From Propionivibrio sp. (GTDB lineage Bacteria > Pseudomonadota > Gammaproteobacteria > Burkholderiales > Rhodocyclaceae), in assembly GCF_029255185.1 (NCBI RefSeq), contig NZ_JAPUVO010000132.1:1-64000 (forward strand): DNA of 64,000 bases, in the 5' to 3' direction. Each line of letters begins with the position of its first letter. The stretch's first letter is position 1. The notes beneath the pieces were generated by a model. It ran no database searches. It saw only the letters and a list, made by a program, of their open reading frames with translations, and had not been told where the DNA came from. Shown here piece by piece: positions 40,489 through 49,713 of this stretch. The translations under genes were made by a program, and so were the position numbers.

Positions 40489-40810
40489 GATGCTGAATGA
40501 TAACTGGATTGCTGGCTGCCGGGGCAATGCTCGGGGAAACAAGGAAACAAGGAAACAAGGAAACAAGGAAACAACTCCGGGACTGCGTGGCAGCACTTGG
40601 CTGTGATACTATTTTGCCTGCCCAAGAATTCTAGTATGCCCGTTAAAATGACTGAACCATCCAGCACTTCACCAAGCTTTTTCTGGTCGCGAGCGACCTG
40701 GAGTTCTTCCGGAGTTTTTCCGCCTGTTCCGGGTCCCATATGGCATATCATTAAAACACCCTTGTCAGACCCCGCCGATTTCTCAACTGTCCTTTAAAAA
40801 GTGAATTGCC
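40489..40810. other. Intergenic region between patatin and pckG, with a tandem repeat and a doubtful small ORF
   Basis: This divergent spacer should carry both promoters. On the minus strand a frame starting at ATG 40751 (HMGPGTGGKTPEELQVARDQ, then GSVILTGILEFLG) looks protein-like for ~60 codons before entering the 8-bp repeat and stopping at 40485. I do not recognise it, and no homologue can be claimed. Confidence 0.35.
40535..40574. repeat. 8-bp tandem repeat, five copies of GGAAACAA
   Basis: Five perfect consecutive copies of GGAAACAA lie 47 bases upstream of the patatin start codon (on the minus strand TTGTTTCC). The unit length is not a multiple of three, so copy-number change would shift any frame read across it. 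Confidence 0.95.
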
Positions 40811-42646
40811 ATGAATCGAAATTTATCCAACAACGCACCTGATTACGTCAAGCACGAAGGCTTGAAGAAGTGGGTTGCCGAAATCGCCGCTCTGGTCACA
40901 CCTGACCGCGTTGTGTGGTGTGACGGTTCGCAGGAAGAATATGACCGCCTGTGCGGTGAGCTGGTTGAAGCCGGCACCTTCGTCAAGCTCAAGAAGCGCA
41001 AAAATTCCTTCCTGGCTTTTTCCGACCCGTCCGATGTGGCCCGCGTTGAGGATCGTACCTACATATGCTCCGAAAAGAAGGAAAACGCCGGGCCCACTAA
41101 CAACTGGGAAGACCCGGCCAAGATGCGGCAGACCCTGAATGGCCTGTTCAAAGGCTGCATGAAGGGGCGTACCATGTACGTCATCCCCTTCTCGATGGGA
41201 CCAGTCGGCTCACCGATCGCCCAGATCGGCGTCGAGATCACCGACAGCGCCTACGTTGTGGTGAACATGCGCATCATGACCCGTATGGGCAAAGCAGTAT
41301 TCCCGGTACTTGGCACCGATGGCGTTTTTGTTCCCTGCGTGCACTCGATTGGCGCACCGAAGGAGGCCGGCCAGAAGGATTCTCGCTGGCCATGCAACCC
41401 GACCGTCAAGTACATCGTTCACTACCCAGAAACCCGCGAAATCTGGTCCTATGGTTCGGGCTATGGCGGTAACGCGCTGCTCGGCAAGAAGTGCCTGGCG
41501 CTGCGTATCGCCTCGAACATGGCCCGTGACGACGGCTGGCTGGCCGAGCACATGTTAATCCTCGGCGTCGAATCGCCCGAGGGTGACAAGCACTACGTCG
41601 CCGCCGCATTCCCGTCGGCCTGCGGCAAGACCAATTTTGCCATGTTGATTCCGCCGAAGAGCATGAGCGGCTGGAAGATCACCACCATCGGCGACGACAT
41701 CGCCTGGATCAAACCTCGCCTGGAAAAGGACGGTAGTACCCGCTTCTACGCGATCAACCCTGAAGCCGGCTTCTTTGGCGTGGCGCCAGGCACCAACGAC
41801 AAGACTAACTTCAACGCCATGGCCTCACTCGCCGAGAACACCATTTTCACCAATGTCGCGCTGACCGACGACGGCGACGTATGGTGGGAAGGCATGGGTC
41901 CGGCGCCAGCGCACGCCATCGACTGGCAAGGCAATGACTGGACGCCTGAAATCGCCAAGGAAAAAGGCACCAAGGCGGCGCACCCGAACTCGCGTTTCAC
42001 TGCACCGGCTTCACAGTGCCCGTGCGTCGATGAAAAATGGGAAAGCACTGAAGGCGTGCCGATTTCGGCCTTCCTCTTCGGCGGTCGCCGCGCTTCTACC
42101 GTACCGCTGGTCTGCCAGACACTGGACTGGGAGCACGGCGTCTACGCTGCCGCCACTCTCGGCTCAGAAACCACCGCTGCCGCCTTCGGCCAGCAAGGTG
42201 TCGTCCGCCGTGACCCGTTCGCTATGCTGCCATTTTGTGGCTACCACATGGCTGACTACTACGGTCACTGGCTGAAGATGGCCAAGGCGGTCGACAAGAC
42301 GCCGCTGATATTCATGGTTAACTGGTTTCGCATGAATGAAAAAGGCGAGTTCGCCTGGCCCGGTTTCGGCGACAACGCCCGTGTTCTCAAGTGGATCATC
42401 GAACGCTGCGAAGGCAAGGTTGACGCCAGGGAAACCAGGCTCGGCTGGATGCCCAACTACGAGAACATGGACTGGACCGGCTTGGACTTCTCCAAGGCCG
42501 ACTTCGATGCGGTGACCAGAATCGACAAGGACGCGTGGAGGAACGAACTGGCCGGAGTCAAGGAATGGTTCGAGAAGATGGGCAACAAAATGCCTGCCCA
42601 ACTTATAGACATCCGCAACGAACTGGAGAAGAGCTTCCAGGGATAG
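40811..42646 (+). CDS. pckG: Phosphoenolpyruvate carboxykinase (GTP)
   Basis: Converts oxaloacetate and GTP to PEP, CO2 and GDP; main entry to gluconeogenesis. 611 residues, family length. The GTP-type P-loop [18 protein letters not shown] with reactive Cys, the metal-binding [14 protein letters not shown] segment and [14 protein letters not shown] are diagnostic; the ATP-type (PckA) lacks these. ATG 40811 follows a GTGAATTGCC leader. A terminator and a group II intron follow. Confidence 0.98.
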   Translation: MNRNLSNNAPDYVKHEGLKKWVAEIAALVTPDRVVWCDGSQEEYDRLCGELVEAGTFVKLKKRKNSFLAFSDPSDVARVEDRTYICSEKKENAGPTNNWEDPAKMRQTLNGLFKGCMKGRTMYVIPFSMGPVGSPIAQIGVEITDSAYVVVNMRIMTRMGKAVFPVLGTDGVFVPCVHSIGAPKEAGQKDSRWPCNPTVKYIVHYPETREIWSYGSGYGGNALLGKKCLALRIASNMARDDGWLAEHMLILGVESPEGDKHYVAAAFPSACGKTNFAMLIPPKSMSGWKITTIGDDIAWIKPRLEKDGSTRFYAINPEAGFFGVAPGTNDKTNFNAMASLAENTIFTNVALTDDGDVWWEGMGPAPAHAIDWQGNDWTPEIAKEKGTKAAHPNSRFTAPASQCPCVDEKWESTEGVPISAFLFGGRRASTVPLVCQTLDWEHGVYAAATLGSETTAAAFGQQGVVRRDPFAMLPFCGYHMADYYGHWLKMAKAVDKTPLIFMVNWFRMNEKGEFAWPGFGDNARVLKWIIERCEGKVDARETRLGWMPNYENMDWTGLDFSKADFDAVTRIDKDAWRNELAGVKEWFEKMGNKMPAQLIDIRNELEKSFQG

Positions 42647-42666
42647 GCATCAATAGTCATCAAAAG

Positions 42667-42689
42667 GCCGCCCAGTGGCGGCTTTTTTT
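42667..42689 (+). terminator. Intrinsic terminator of pckG
   Basis: GCCGCC (42667-42672), loop CAGT, GGCGGC (42677-42682) then seven T. It lies ~20 bases after the pckG stop. The group II intron begins four bases after the T-run. Confidence 0.93.
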
Positions 42690-42693
42690 CTAC

Positions 42694-44593
42694 GTGCGCC
42701 CGGCAGGGTGCACTTACTTGGAGGTGAAAGTCCTCTACTCGCCCGACAAGGGGAAGAGTTAGCTAAACGGCAAGGGTGTCGCGGGCGACTGCGAATCTGG
42801 AGGAAGCCGAAGGCAAAGCGCTGGCCTGACGAACAGGAAGCGGATACGAGGCGGCGTAGCGGGGTGAGATGTCGTAGATCATCAAAGCCCGAAACTTGTA
42901 CGGAACGCTACGACGTAGATCCGACAGGCATAAGCGTGAAGGTGGGTGCGTCATACCCGGGGAGATCTGCTGCGTGCCTTGTGCTAGCGACATCGAGAGG
43001 TGTCGGGATGCGCCTGCAGAAGTCAGCAGAAGGCATAGTAGGTTGGGGACGAAGCGGAGCGCCCGAGAAGAATCCTGACCGAAGGCCTGAACATTAAACA
43101 ACGCGATTAGGACATCCGACCTCGATGCAAATCGATGAAGCACCAAAGCAGGCAACTGCACCCGGCACGGAGGGAGGCGGACGGATTTCGCCAAAGACCG
43201 GATTGGGCGCTGAGGTAGGCACGGCGGCGGATGGGCAAACGAAAGCGGAAGGACTGCGGCAGGGGATGGACGCCGTGGTCGAACGAAGCAATCTCTGGCA
43301 AGCGTATGAGCGAGTCCTGCGGAACAAGGGCGCGGCGGGAGTCGATGGACTCACCGTGCTCGAACTCAAGGCATGGCTGCAACAGCACTGGCCAAGCGTC
43401 AAGGCAGCACTTCTGGCAGGTGATTATCTGCCGGCGGCGATCCGGAAAGTGGAGATGCCGAAGCCCAACGGAGGGGTGCGGATACTGGGCATCCCGACGG
43501 TGCTGGATCGACTGATCCAGCAAGCGCTGCTGCAAGTTCTACAACCGGAATTCGAGCCTGAATTCTCCGAACACAGCTACGGGTTCCGACCGGGCCGCAA
43601 TGCCTGGCAAGCGGTACAACGCGCCCAAGGCTACATCAGGGAAGACCGCCGTTGGGTGGTCGACCTCGATTTGGAGAAATTCTTTGACCGGGTAAATCAC
43701 GACATTCTGATGTCGAGAGTGGCGCGCCGGGTACAAGATGATCGGGTACTGAAACTGATCCGGCGTTATCTGGAAGCGGGCATGATGTCAGAAGGAATTG
43801 TCAGCGCAAGGACGGAAGGCACGCCGCAAGGCGGACCGCTGTCACCGTTGCTGTCGAACATCCTGCTGACCGACCTGGACCGCGAACTGGAGCGCCGGGG
43901 GCACCTGTTCTGCCGTTATGCCGACGACTGCAACATCTACGTCAAAAGCCAAATGGCGGGGCAGCACGCGATGGACGTGATGACCGACTTTCTGGATACG
44001 AAATTGAAGCTTCGGGTCAATCGGGACAAGAGCGCTGTCGCGCGGCCCTGGCAACGGAAGTTTCTGGGGTATAGCGTCACGTGGCACAAGCAGGTACGTC
44101 TGAAGATCGCCGACAGCAGCTTGAAGCGACTGAAAGACAAAGTGCGTGAAATCGTCGTCGGGAATGCCTTTCGCAACCTCGGCCAAACGATCGCCGCACT
44201 GAACCCCGTGTTGCGTGGCTGGACCTCCTATTTCCGGCTGACCGAGGTAAAAGGTGTGTTGCAGGACTTGGACGGATGGATAAGGCGCAAACTGCGCTGC
44301 CTACTCTGGCGGCAATGGAAGCGACCGGCCACTCGTAACAAGCGATTACAAGCGCGCGGGTTGGACGGGACGCGTGCATGGAAATCGGCAAGCAACGGAC
44401 GTGGCCCTTGGTGGAACGCCGGCGCGAGCCACATGAACGCGGCCTACCCAAAACGCTATTTTGATGCACTGGGGTTGGTTTCGTTGCTGGATACTCAGCG
44501 ACGCTTCCAGCATGTTTGATGAACCGCCGTATGCGGAACCGCATGTACGGTGGTGTGAGAGGGCGACGGGGGTAACTCCGTCCCCTACTCGAT
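42694..44593 (+). mobile_element. Group II intron, class C type, inserted behind the pckG terminator
   Basis: The 5' end GTGCGCCCGGCAGGGTGCAC begins at 42694. A ~430-base structured, ORF-free leader (domains I-III) precedes the intron protein. After it, 44521-44593 forms domain V (GAACCGCC ... GGTGGT hairpin with GCGGAACCGC) and domain VI (GGGGGTAACTCC), ending CCCCTACTCGAT, the usual 3' end. The encoded protein resembles the Geobacillus GsI-IIC type and lacks an HNH endonuclease. Insertion just after an intrinsic terminator is the known habit of class C introns. End points are read from motif similarity and may be off by a few bases. Confidence 0.88.
43125..44519 (+). CDS. ltrA: Group II intron reverse transcriptase/maturase
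   Basis: A 464-residue intron-encoded protein. Reverse transcriptase domain: KGAAGVDGLTVLELKAWL, RILGIPTVLDRLIQQALLQV, HSYGFRPGRNAWQAV, VDLDLEKFFDRVNHDILMS, GTPQGGPLSPLLSNILL and the catalytic YADD in FCRYADDCNIYVKS. The maturase (X) domain follows (GWTSYFRLTEVKGVLQDLDG). There is no C-terminal HNH domain. It helps the intron RNA splice and reverse-splice into DNA. The first ~45 residues are low-complexity and the real start could be ATG 43266 (MDAVVERSNLW). Confidence 0.95.
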   Translation: MQIDEAPKQATAPGTEGGGRISPKTGLGAEVGTAADGQTKAEGLRQGMDAVVERSNLWQAYERVLRNKGAAGVDGLTVLELKAWLQQHWPSVKAALLAGDYLPAAIRKVEMPKPNGGVRILGIPTVLDRLIQQALLQVLQPEFEPEFSEHSYGFRPGRNAWQAVQRAQGYIREDRRWVVDLDLEKFFDRVNHDILMSRVARRVQDDRVLKLIRRYLEAGMMSEGIVSARTEGTPQGGPLSPLLSNILLTDLDRELERRGHLFCRYADDCNIYVKSQMAGQHAMDVMTDFLDTKLKLRVNRDKSAVARPWQRKFLGYSVTWHKQVRLKIADSSLKRLKDKVREIVVGNAFRNLGQTIAALNPVLRGWTSYFRLTEVKGVLQDLDGWIRRKLRCLLWRQWKRPATRNKRLQARGLDGTRAWKSASNGRGPWWNAGASHMNAAYPKRYFDALGLVSLLDTQRRFQHV

Positions 44594-44628
44594 CAAACTT
44601 TTCCGCCAGCTCTCCAGCAAAGGAAAGC

Positions 44629-44650
44629 AGGTGGGGCGTTAGCCCCACCT
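44629..44650 (-). terminator. Terminator-like hairpin after the PAKKA protein gene
   Basis: AGGTGGGGC (44629-44637), loop GTTA, GCCCCACCT (44642-44650): a perfect 9-bp stem. On the minus strand it is followed by GCTTTCCTTTG. It begins 11 bases downstream of the stop codon of the histone-like gene. Confidence 0.75.
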
Positions 44651-44661
44651 GAGGTGGCCTT

Positions 44662-45258
44662 TTACTTTGGGCGCGAACCTGTCGGGAACGGCCAGGCGCC
44701 GGTCGGATTGAGTGCCGACTTCAGACCCGGGGTTGCTGCCGTTGACGGAGCTGCGGCGGCTGCCTGAGGCGCTGCTGCTGCTTTTTTCACAGCCGGCTTT
44801 TTTTCCACCGCTTTGGCAATGACCTTCTTGGCTACAGGCTTGGCGGCAACTTTCTTCACCGCTGGCTTGGCAACTGCTTTCTTCGCTGCCGGCTTTGCAG
44901 CTGGCTTGGCAACTGCTTTCTTCGCTGCGGGTTTGGCCGCTGGCTTGGCAACTGCTTTCTTTGCTACGGGCTTGGCCGCTGGCTTGGCAGCGACCTTCTT
45001 TGCTACCGGCTTGGCTGCTGGTTTGACAGCAACTTTCTTCGCCGCTGGCTTGGCTGCAACCTTCTTGGCGGCCGGTTTCGCAGCGGTCTTCTTAGCTACG
45101 GGCTTGGCCACTACCTTTTTGGCTGCTGGCTTGGCTGCTGGTTTGGCAGCAGCCTTCGGAGCCGCTTTCTTGACCGCAGGTTTGGCAGCAGCTTTCGGCG
45201 CTACCTTCTTGGCGGCCGGCTTGGTAGCCACCGCGGGTTTCTTCGCACTTGTTGCCAT
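44662..45258 (-). CDS. Histone H1-like PAKKA-repeat protein
   Basis: A 198-residue protein made almost only of Lys, Ala, Pro and Val. At least a dozen units of the type [13 protein letters not shown] run from residue ~10 to ~165; the last ~30 residues are different ([20 protein letters not shown]). Such proteins resemble the C-terminal tail of eukaryotic histone H1, AlgP and chlamydial Hc2, bind DNA non-specifically and vary in length through repeat expansion. GGAGGT lies just before ATG 45258. The gene has its own 3' hairpin. Repeat number may be under-called in short-read assemblies. Confidence 0.88.
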   Translation of the reverse strand: MATSAKKPAVATKPAAKKVAPKAAAKPAVKKAAPKAAAKPAAKPAAKKVVAKPVAKKTAAKPAAKKVAAKPAAKKVAVKPAAKPVAKKVAAKPAAKPVAKKAVAKPAAKPAAKKAVAKPAAKPAAKKAVAKPAVKKVAAKPVAKKVIAKAVEKKPAVKKAAAAPQAAAAAPSTAATPGLKSALNPTGAWPFPTGSRPK

Positions 45259-45919
45259 GTCAACCTCCTAATTTGATTTCAAGGAAAACTTCTAGCTGGA
45301 GCACTGAAAAAAACGACCCGTAACAACCGGACCATTCAACAGGCGCATCAGTGATGCGCTGATTGAATCCATAGACGGCACCTGCCGCCGAAAAACAAAC
45401 AAAACCCAATGGCATATTTTCGATGAGTGCGATGTGGCATTTTCGCAAGCCGAGGGTGGTGTGCACTGTTCGACAGAACAGGATGGGCAGCGAAAAAAGT
45501 TGAGAAAACGCGAAAAACAGACGTCGCCGCAAGTGGATGCAGCATCCTGAGCCAGACCGGAAGACTCCGGTGAGCACGGTGCGTAGATGAGATTTGTTTG
45601 ATCCTGCAATCCGTTTACATCCATCATAATCTGAAATCAGGGCTTGGTAAGCCAGACCAACGCAAGCCAAAAACCAGCCCTGGGTGAAAAGTCAGCACCA
45701 ACACAAAACTACTAGATGTTGTGTCTCTCTTGCCATTTTCGACTAATTCTAGTAGCGCATCACACTTGACGCAAGAAGTTTTTTATGGGTGACAAGAACA
45801 AGGCGGTGAATGAGCTCATCACACCATATGCTTTTAGAATACCTCCGGTGTTCTGGGTGCTGGAGCAGGCTTGGATGGCAATAAATGACAGCCAGAATAT
45901 AGCTAGGCCACCGTCACAA
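45259..45919. other. Gene-free stretch between the PAKKA gene and ampD
   Basis: About 660 bases with no convincing gene. It is less GC-rich than the surroundings. Several minus-strand frames exist but lack ribosome-binding sites and family resemblance. The promoter of the PAKKA gene should be at its left end; an unusually long upstream region for such a small gene. No RNA gene recognised. Confidence 0.5.
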
Positions 45920-46513
45920 CTACCCGCCATTTGCCAGCGATTTTTCATGCAACGCAAGGCGCCGCCAATCAAAGAACGGCCCCGGATCGGTTTTGCGCCC
46001 AGGGGCAATGTCGGCGTGACCGACAACCGCATCAATTGGATAAAGTTTGCGCAGTGACTCAATCAGATCAACGAGCCTAAGGTACTGCGCATCCTCGAAA
46101 GGCAGCTCATCACAGCCCTCCAGCTCTATGCCAATTGAGAAATCGTTGCAACGCTGGCGGCCCTTCCAGAACGACGCTCCAGCATGCCAGGCGCGCTGCT
46201 GGCAACACACAAACTGAATCAACGCCCCGTCGCGAGGTATCAGAAAATGGGCAGAAACACATGCGGAACTGATCGCTGAAAAATAGGGATGCGCGTCCGG
46301 GTCAAGCGTATTGGTGAACAAACGGACAATATCGTCGCTGCCAAATTGCCCAGGGGGCAAACTGATGGCATGCACGACGAGCAGCGAGATGCCTGCTCCT
46401 GTCGGGCGATTGTCAAAGTTTGGCGAGTCGATGCGCTGCGCAGAAGGTAACCAGCCGTCGCCAGAGATGCCGGAGAGCGTCGTCCCTGGGCCCATCGCGC
46501 CGCTCGCGCTCAC
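45920..46513 (-). CDS. ampD: 1,6-anhydro-N-acetylmuramyl-L-alanine amidase
   Basis: A 197-residue zinc amidase of muropeptide recycling in the cytoplasm; its loss commonly derepresses ampC beta-lactamase in other bacteria. Zinc ligands: His in LLVVHAISLPPG, His in the AWHAGAS region, and VGHADIAPGRKTDPGP with His, Lys and Asp. The start overlaps the pilR stop by four bases (ATGA). Grouping with pilS-pilR is common in betaproteobacteria. Confidence 0.94.
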   Translation of the reverse strand: MSASGAMGPGTTLSGISGDGWLPSAQRIDSPNFDNRPTGAGISLLVVHAISLPPGQFGSDDIVRLFTNTLDPDAHPYFSAISSACVSAHFLIPRDGALIQFVCCQQRAWHAGASFWKGRQRCNDFSIGIELEGCDELPFEDAQYLRLVDLIESLRKLYPIDAVVGHADIAPGRKTDPGPFFDWRRLALHEKSLANGG

Positions 46514-47877
46514 TCTTCAATACCCAGCCGTTCAATGCGGTAGCGCAGGGATCGGAAAGTCACGCCAAGCTGCCTGGCTGCGGCGGTTCGGTTAAATCCG
46601 GTTTTCGCCAGTGCCTCGATGATCATCTGTTTCTCGACACGATTCATAAGGTCATCCAGGGTTTCTCCATCACGCCCAACGCCACCCTCGGCAGTGGGCG
46701 CGAGTTGCAGATCCTCAAGCAACACCCTGCCGTCAACGCACAGGGCCGTTGCCCGCTCAAGAATATTCTCAAGTTCGCGCACATTGCCGGGGTAACTATA
46801 GGCACACAAGGCACGAATCGCCTCGCCAGTCAGCTCGGGCATCCGCCCCCCGCAAATGCGGGAGAGCACTGTTTTAATAAGGAGCGGGATATCCTCTTGG
46901 CGTTCGCGCAGACTCGGCATTTTCAATTCGATCACATTGAGCCGGTAATACAGATCCTGGCGAAAGCTGCCCTCATCGACACAATCACTGAGCTTGCGGT
47001 GTGTTGCCGAAACAATGCGAACATCGACAGGCTCTTCACTGGCAAACCCTACCTTGCGCACCCTCTTTTCCTGAATCGCGCGCAAGAGCTTGACCTGCAT
47101 GGCCATGGGCAAATCAGCCACCTCGTCGAGAAACAGCGTCCCGCCATTTGCGGCCTGAAAGAACCCCCCCCGATCACTGTCGGCCCCGGTGAATGCGCCC
47201 TTACGGTAACCAAAGAACTCGCTCTCCATGAGATTTTCGGGAATGGCGCCGCAATTTACCGGAACGAAGGACGCCGCGTGGCGTGCGCTCTGGCGATGGA
47301 TCAGGCGCGCGGCAAGCTCCTTGCCGCTTCCTGACTCCCCCGAGATATAGACCGGCGCCTGGCTGCGCGCCAGCTTGCCGATCATTTCACGGGCATAAAC
47401 GATGGACGGGGATTCGCCGATGAGTTGCCCGGCCACACCGGCAGCGGTCGGGGTGTCATCCAGCAATTCATTACTCTGTGGAAGATTGAGCGCCGACTTA
47501 ATCAAGGTCCGCAGTTGATCGAGTGCAACCGGTTTGGCCAGATAATCAAACGCCCCGGCCTTCAGCGCCGCCACTGCGTTATCGGCACTACCGAAAGCAG
47601 TAATCACGGCCACCGGCGTTTCGCCATAACGGGCGCCGATCAGGCGCACGATCTCCAGGCCCTCGCCATCCGGCAGGCGCATATCGGTCAGGCATAAACC
47701 GTAATGCTCGCGCTCGAGAAATTTCCTGGCTTCGGCGACGGTACCGGCACAATCCGCCGACAGTCCCATGCGCGCCAGGGTCAGATCGAGGAGCTCGCGA
47801 ATATCCGCCTCATCATCGACGACCAGGACTTTCGCCAACTCGCCGCGTGGTCGACGATCCGTTTTGCTCACTAGCAC
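46510..47877 (-). CDS. pilR: Sigma-54 response regulator PilR
   Basis: A ~455-residue activator of type IV pilin genes. Receiver: KVLVVDDEADIREL, phospho-acceptor Asp in LCLTDMRLPDG, Lys in DYLAKPVA. AAA+: GESGSGKE, GAFTGA, GTLFLDEVADL, FRQDLYYRLNV. Fis-type HTH at the end: AAARQLGVTFRSLRYRI. GTG 47877 sits five bases after a strong GGAGGT and overlaps the pilS stop (TAGTG); GTG 47871 is the alternative. Named from its pairing with a PilS-type kinase and ampD; pilin genes are not in view. Confidence 0.93.
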   Translation of the reverse strand: MLVSKTDRRPRGELAKVLVVDDEADIRELLDLTLARMGLSADCAGTVAEARKFLEREHYGLCLTDMRLPDGEGLEIVRLIGARYGETPVAVITAFGSADNAVAALKAGAFDYLAKPVALDQLRTLIKSALNLPQSNELLDDTPTAAGVAGQLIGESPSIVYAREMIGKLARSQAPVYISGESGSGKELAARLIHRQSARHAASFVPVNCGAIPENLMESEFFGYRKGAFTGADSDRGGFFQAANGGTLFLDEVADLPMAMQVKLLRAIQEKRVRKVGFASEEPVDVRIVSATHRKLSDCVDEGSFRQDLYYRLNVIELKMPSLRERQEDIPLLIKTVLSRICGGRMPELTGEAIRALCAYSYPGNVRELENILERATALCVDGRVLLEDLQLAPTAEGGVGRDGETLDDLMNRVEKQMIIEALAKTGFNRTAAARQLGVTFRSLRYRIERLGIEE

Positions 47878-49460
47878 TAGACACCTCCTCCCGAAATACA
47901 AAAATCGGCGCCCGATTCGCTGTGCACCAACTCGAGACGCGCGCCATTGGCGTCACATAATTCACGCGCAATGTAGAGTCCCAGACCCGTACCTCGACTG
48001 TGCGTGGTGAAAAAAGGCTCAAAGATCTGATCACTAAACCGATCGTCGACACCCGGCCCGTCGTCGATCACATGCACATCCACCCATCCCTCGCGGTTGC
48101 TATCGCACACCCGCAAACGGATACTTCCGACCATGCCCCGTGAATAACGCAAAGCGTTGCCAAGAAGGTTCCACAAGACCTGATAAAAATGCGATCGGTC
48201 GAAGAAAAGCCTGGCACGCCCGGCGAACTCAAACCCCACCACACCCGCCCCTACATCCTCTTTCAGGGTATATTCTTCGACAAGAATCGGCAAGGTCTGG
48301 CGCAAATCGATTTGTTCCCGGTGCGCGCGGTCGCGCCGCCCCAATTCGAGCACATCGCTCACGATACGCCCAACACGTTGCGCGTTATCGAGCATGATGC
48401 GCAACAGGCGGTCATTTGTCGGACCCAGGCTCTCTTCACGCATCAACTCTCCGGCATGATTGATCGCTGATAGTGGATTGCGAATTTCGTGCGCAATATT
48501 CGCCGTCAAGTGTCCGAGTGCCGCCAACTTGATCTGTCGTGCCTGTTCCTGTAATCGTCCCATGTCTTCGAGAAATACCAGCACGTCGTGCTCCGAACTA
48601 TCCGTTGAAACAAAGCGCGCACGTAGTTGCATGCCGCTTGCCGGAGCTCTGACCAGCACCGACTCATCGCTCGCACGCTGGCACCAATCGGAAAAACAGC
48701 GCGCCAATTCGGTTGAGTAATTGACCAGCCTGCGCTCCGAAGGATCGCCCAAACCCAGCAACTGTTCGGCCTGCGGATTGTGCTGCTTGACCCGTCCATT
48801 GCGGTCGAGCACAAGAACGCCATCCTGCATTTCCTCAATGACACGCTGACTGACCAAGGTCTGGTTTCTAAGATCGACCCCTCGCTTGCGCGCCAGTTCT
48901 TCGTTGGCAATTATCCGGCGCGCGAGCAGACGGGCTGAAATAGCGACAGCAAAAAAACCCGCGCTGAACAGTCCGGCCTGAAAGAAATCGACCATTTCAG
49001 CACCGACCACCATCGCCCGATAGGACTGCTCGAAAAGAACCGAGAGCGTCGCTACAGCCGCGAAGAACAACGCCAGACGCCCCTGACCAACGATGCTCGC
49101 GCCGCCCAGGGTAAATAGCAATATGGCGCCAAACCCGCTACGTAGGCCACCTCCGGTGTGCATCAACAGGGTCAGTACCAGCACGTCGACCAGAACATGC
49201 GCTGTCAGTTGCTCATTGAAGCGCTGCCGATAGTAATACAAGCCGATAAGGGACAAGGTGGTCGACAGAAGATAGAGGCCGGTCACCACAAGATGGAAGG
49301 AGCCGGTATCCGGGCTGAGTATCGAAACGACTGAAGGGTGGAGCAGCGATGACACAAATAGCAGCACGGCGATGCAGCACCGGTAAATGACAAAATAGCG
49401 CAGCGACTTCCATTGCATTTCGGAAAACTGATCAGCGCTGGCATCAGGCTTTTTTAGCAT
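47877..49460 (-). CDS. pilS: Sensor histidine kinase PilS
   Basis: A 527-residue kinase. The N-terminal ~190 residues hold six membrane segments (SLRYFVIYRCCIAVLLFVSS onward), as in PilS, which senses pilin subunits in the membrane. A PAS domain follows (VIEEMQDGVLVLDRNGRVKQ), then the phospho-acceptor NIAHEIRNPLSAINHA and the ATPase boxes WNLLGNALRYS, DDGPGV and GTGLGLYIARELC. Translation is coupled to pilR. It begins four bases after a small gene on the same strand. Confidence 0.94.
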   Translation of the reverse strand: MLKKPDASADQFSEMQWKSLRYFVIYRCCIAVLLFVSSLLHPSVVSILSPDTGSFHLVVTGLYLLSTTLSLIGLYYYRQRFNEQLTAHVLVDVLVLTLLMHTGGGLRSGFGAILLFTLGGASIVGQGRLALFFAAVATLSVLFEQSYRAMVVGAEMVDFFQAGLFSAGFFAVAISARLLARRIIANEELARKRGVDLRNQTLVSQRVIEEMQDGVLVLDRNGRVKQHNPQAEQLLGLGDPSERRLVNYSTELARCFSDWCQRASDESVLVRAPASGMQLRARFVSTDSSEHDVLVFLEDMGRLQEQARQIKLAALGHLTANIAHEIRNPLSAINHAGELMREESLGPTNDRLLRIMLDNAQRVGRIVSDVLELGRRDRAHREQIDLRQTLPILVEEYTLKEDVGAGVVGFEFAGRARLFFDRSHFYQVLWNLLGNALRYSRGMVGSIRLRVCDSNREGWVDVHVIDDGPGVDDRFSDQIFEPFFTTHSRGTGLGLYIARELCDANGARLELVHSESGADFCISGGGV

Positions 49461-49463
49461 GGA

Positions 49464-49700
49464 TTATCCGCCATCCCGTGACCCGGCTTCATGCCGATGA
49501 GCATTGCAGCAGTAGTAGCGTCCATGGGCCAGAACGCTTTCACTGACCGGCTGGTTAACGCCGCAATGCGCGCACTTGACCATCTGCTCAGGCGCACGTG
49601 CTGTGGGCGGGGCCTGTCCTCCGGTGCGGGGTGGCGTCTGGGCCTTGCGCAAGAGCCACAGCACAACAAAGCACAGCGCGATCAGGAGCAAGTATTTCAT
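49464..49700 (-). CDS. Small membrane-anchored Cys protein (PP0621 family)
   Basis: A 78-residue protein: one N-terminal membrane helix (KYLLLIALCFVVLWLLRKAQ), a Pro-rich linker, then MVKCAHCGVNQPVSESVLA and YYCCNAHRHEAG, a zinc-ribbon-like Cys pattern (CxxC ... CC). The family is found upstream of pilS in many beta- and gammaproteobacteria. Function unknown. The stop lies four bases before the pilS start. Confidence 0.82.
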   Translation of the reverse strand: MKYLLLIALCFVVLWLLRKAQTPPRTGGQAPPTARAPEQMVKCAHCGVNQPVSESVLAHGRYYCCNAHRHEAGSRDGG

Positions 49701-49713
49701 GATGGGCTGGCCT

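Noticed and set aside
40535-40574. Possible CRISPR or plasmid iteron
   Set aside because: The units are eight bases with no spacers and no rep gene nearby; it is a simple tandem repeat.
44813-45271. A 152-codon plus-strand frame over the PAKKA gene
   Set aside because: It is the mirror of a Lys/Ala/Pro repeat (reads as Ala/Gly/Leu/Phe) and has no independent support.
45760-46062. A 100-codon minus-strand frame and an 90-codon plus-strand frame beside ampD
   Set aside because: Both overlap the ampD coding end and resemble no family; no ribosome-binding site supports them.
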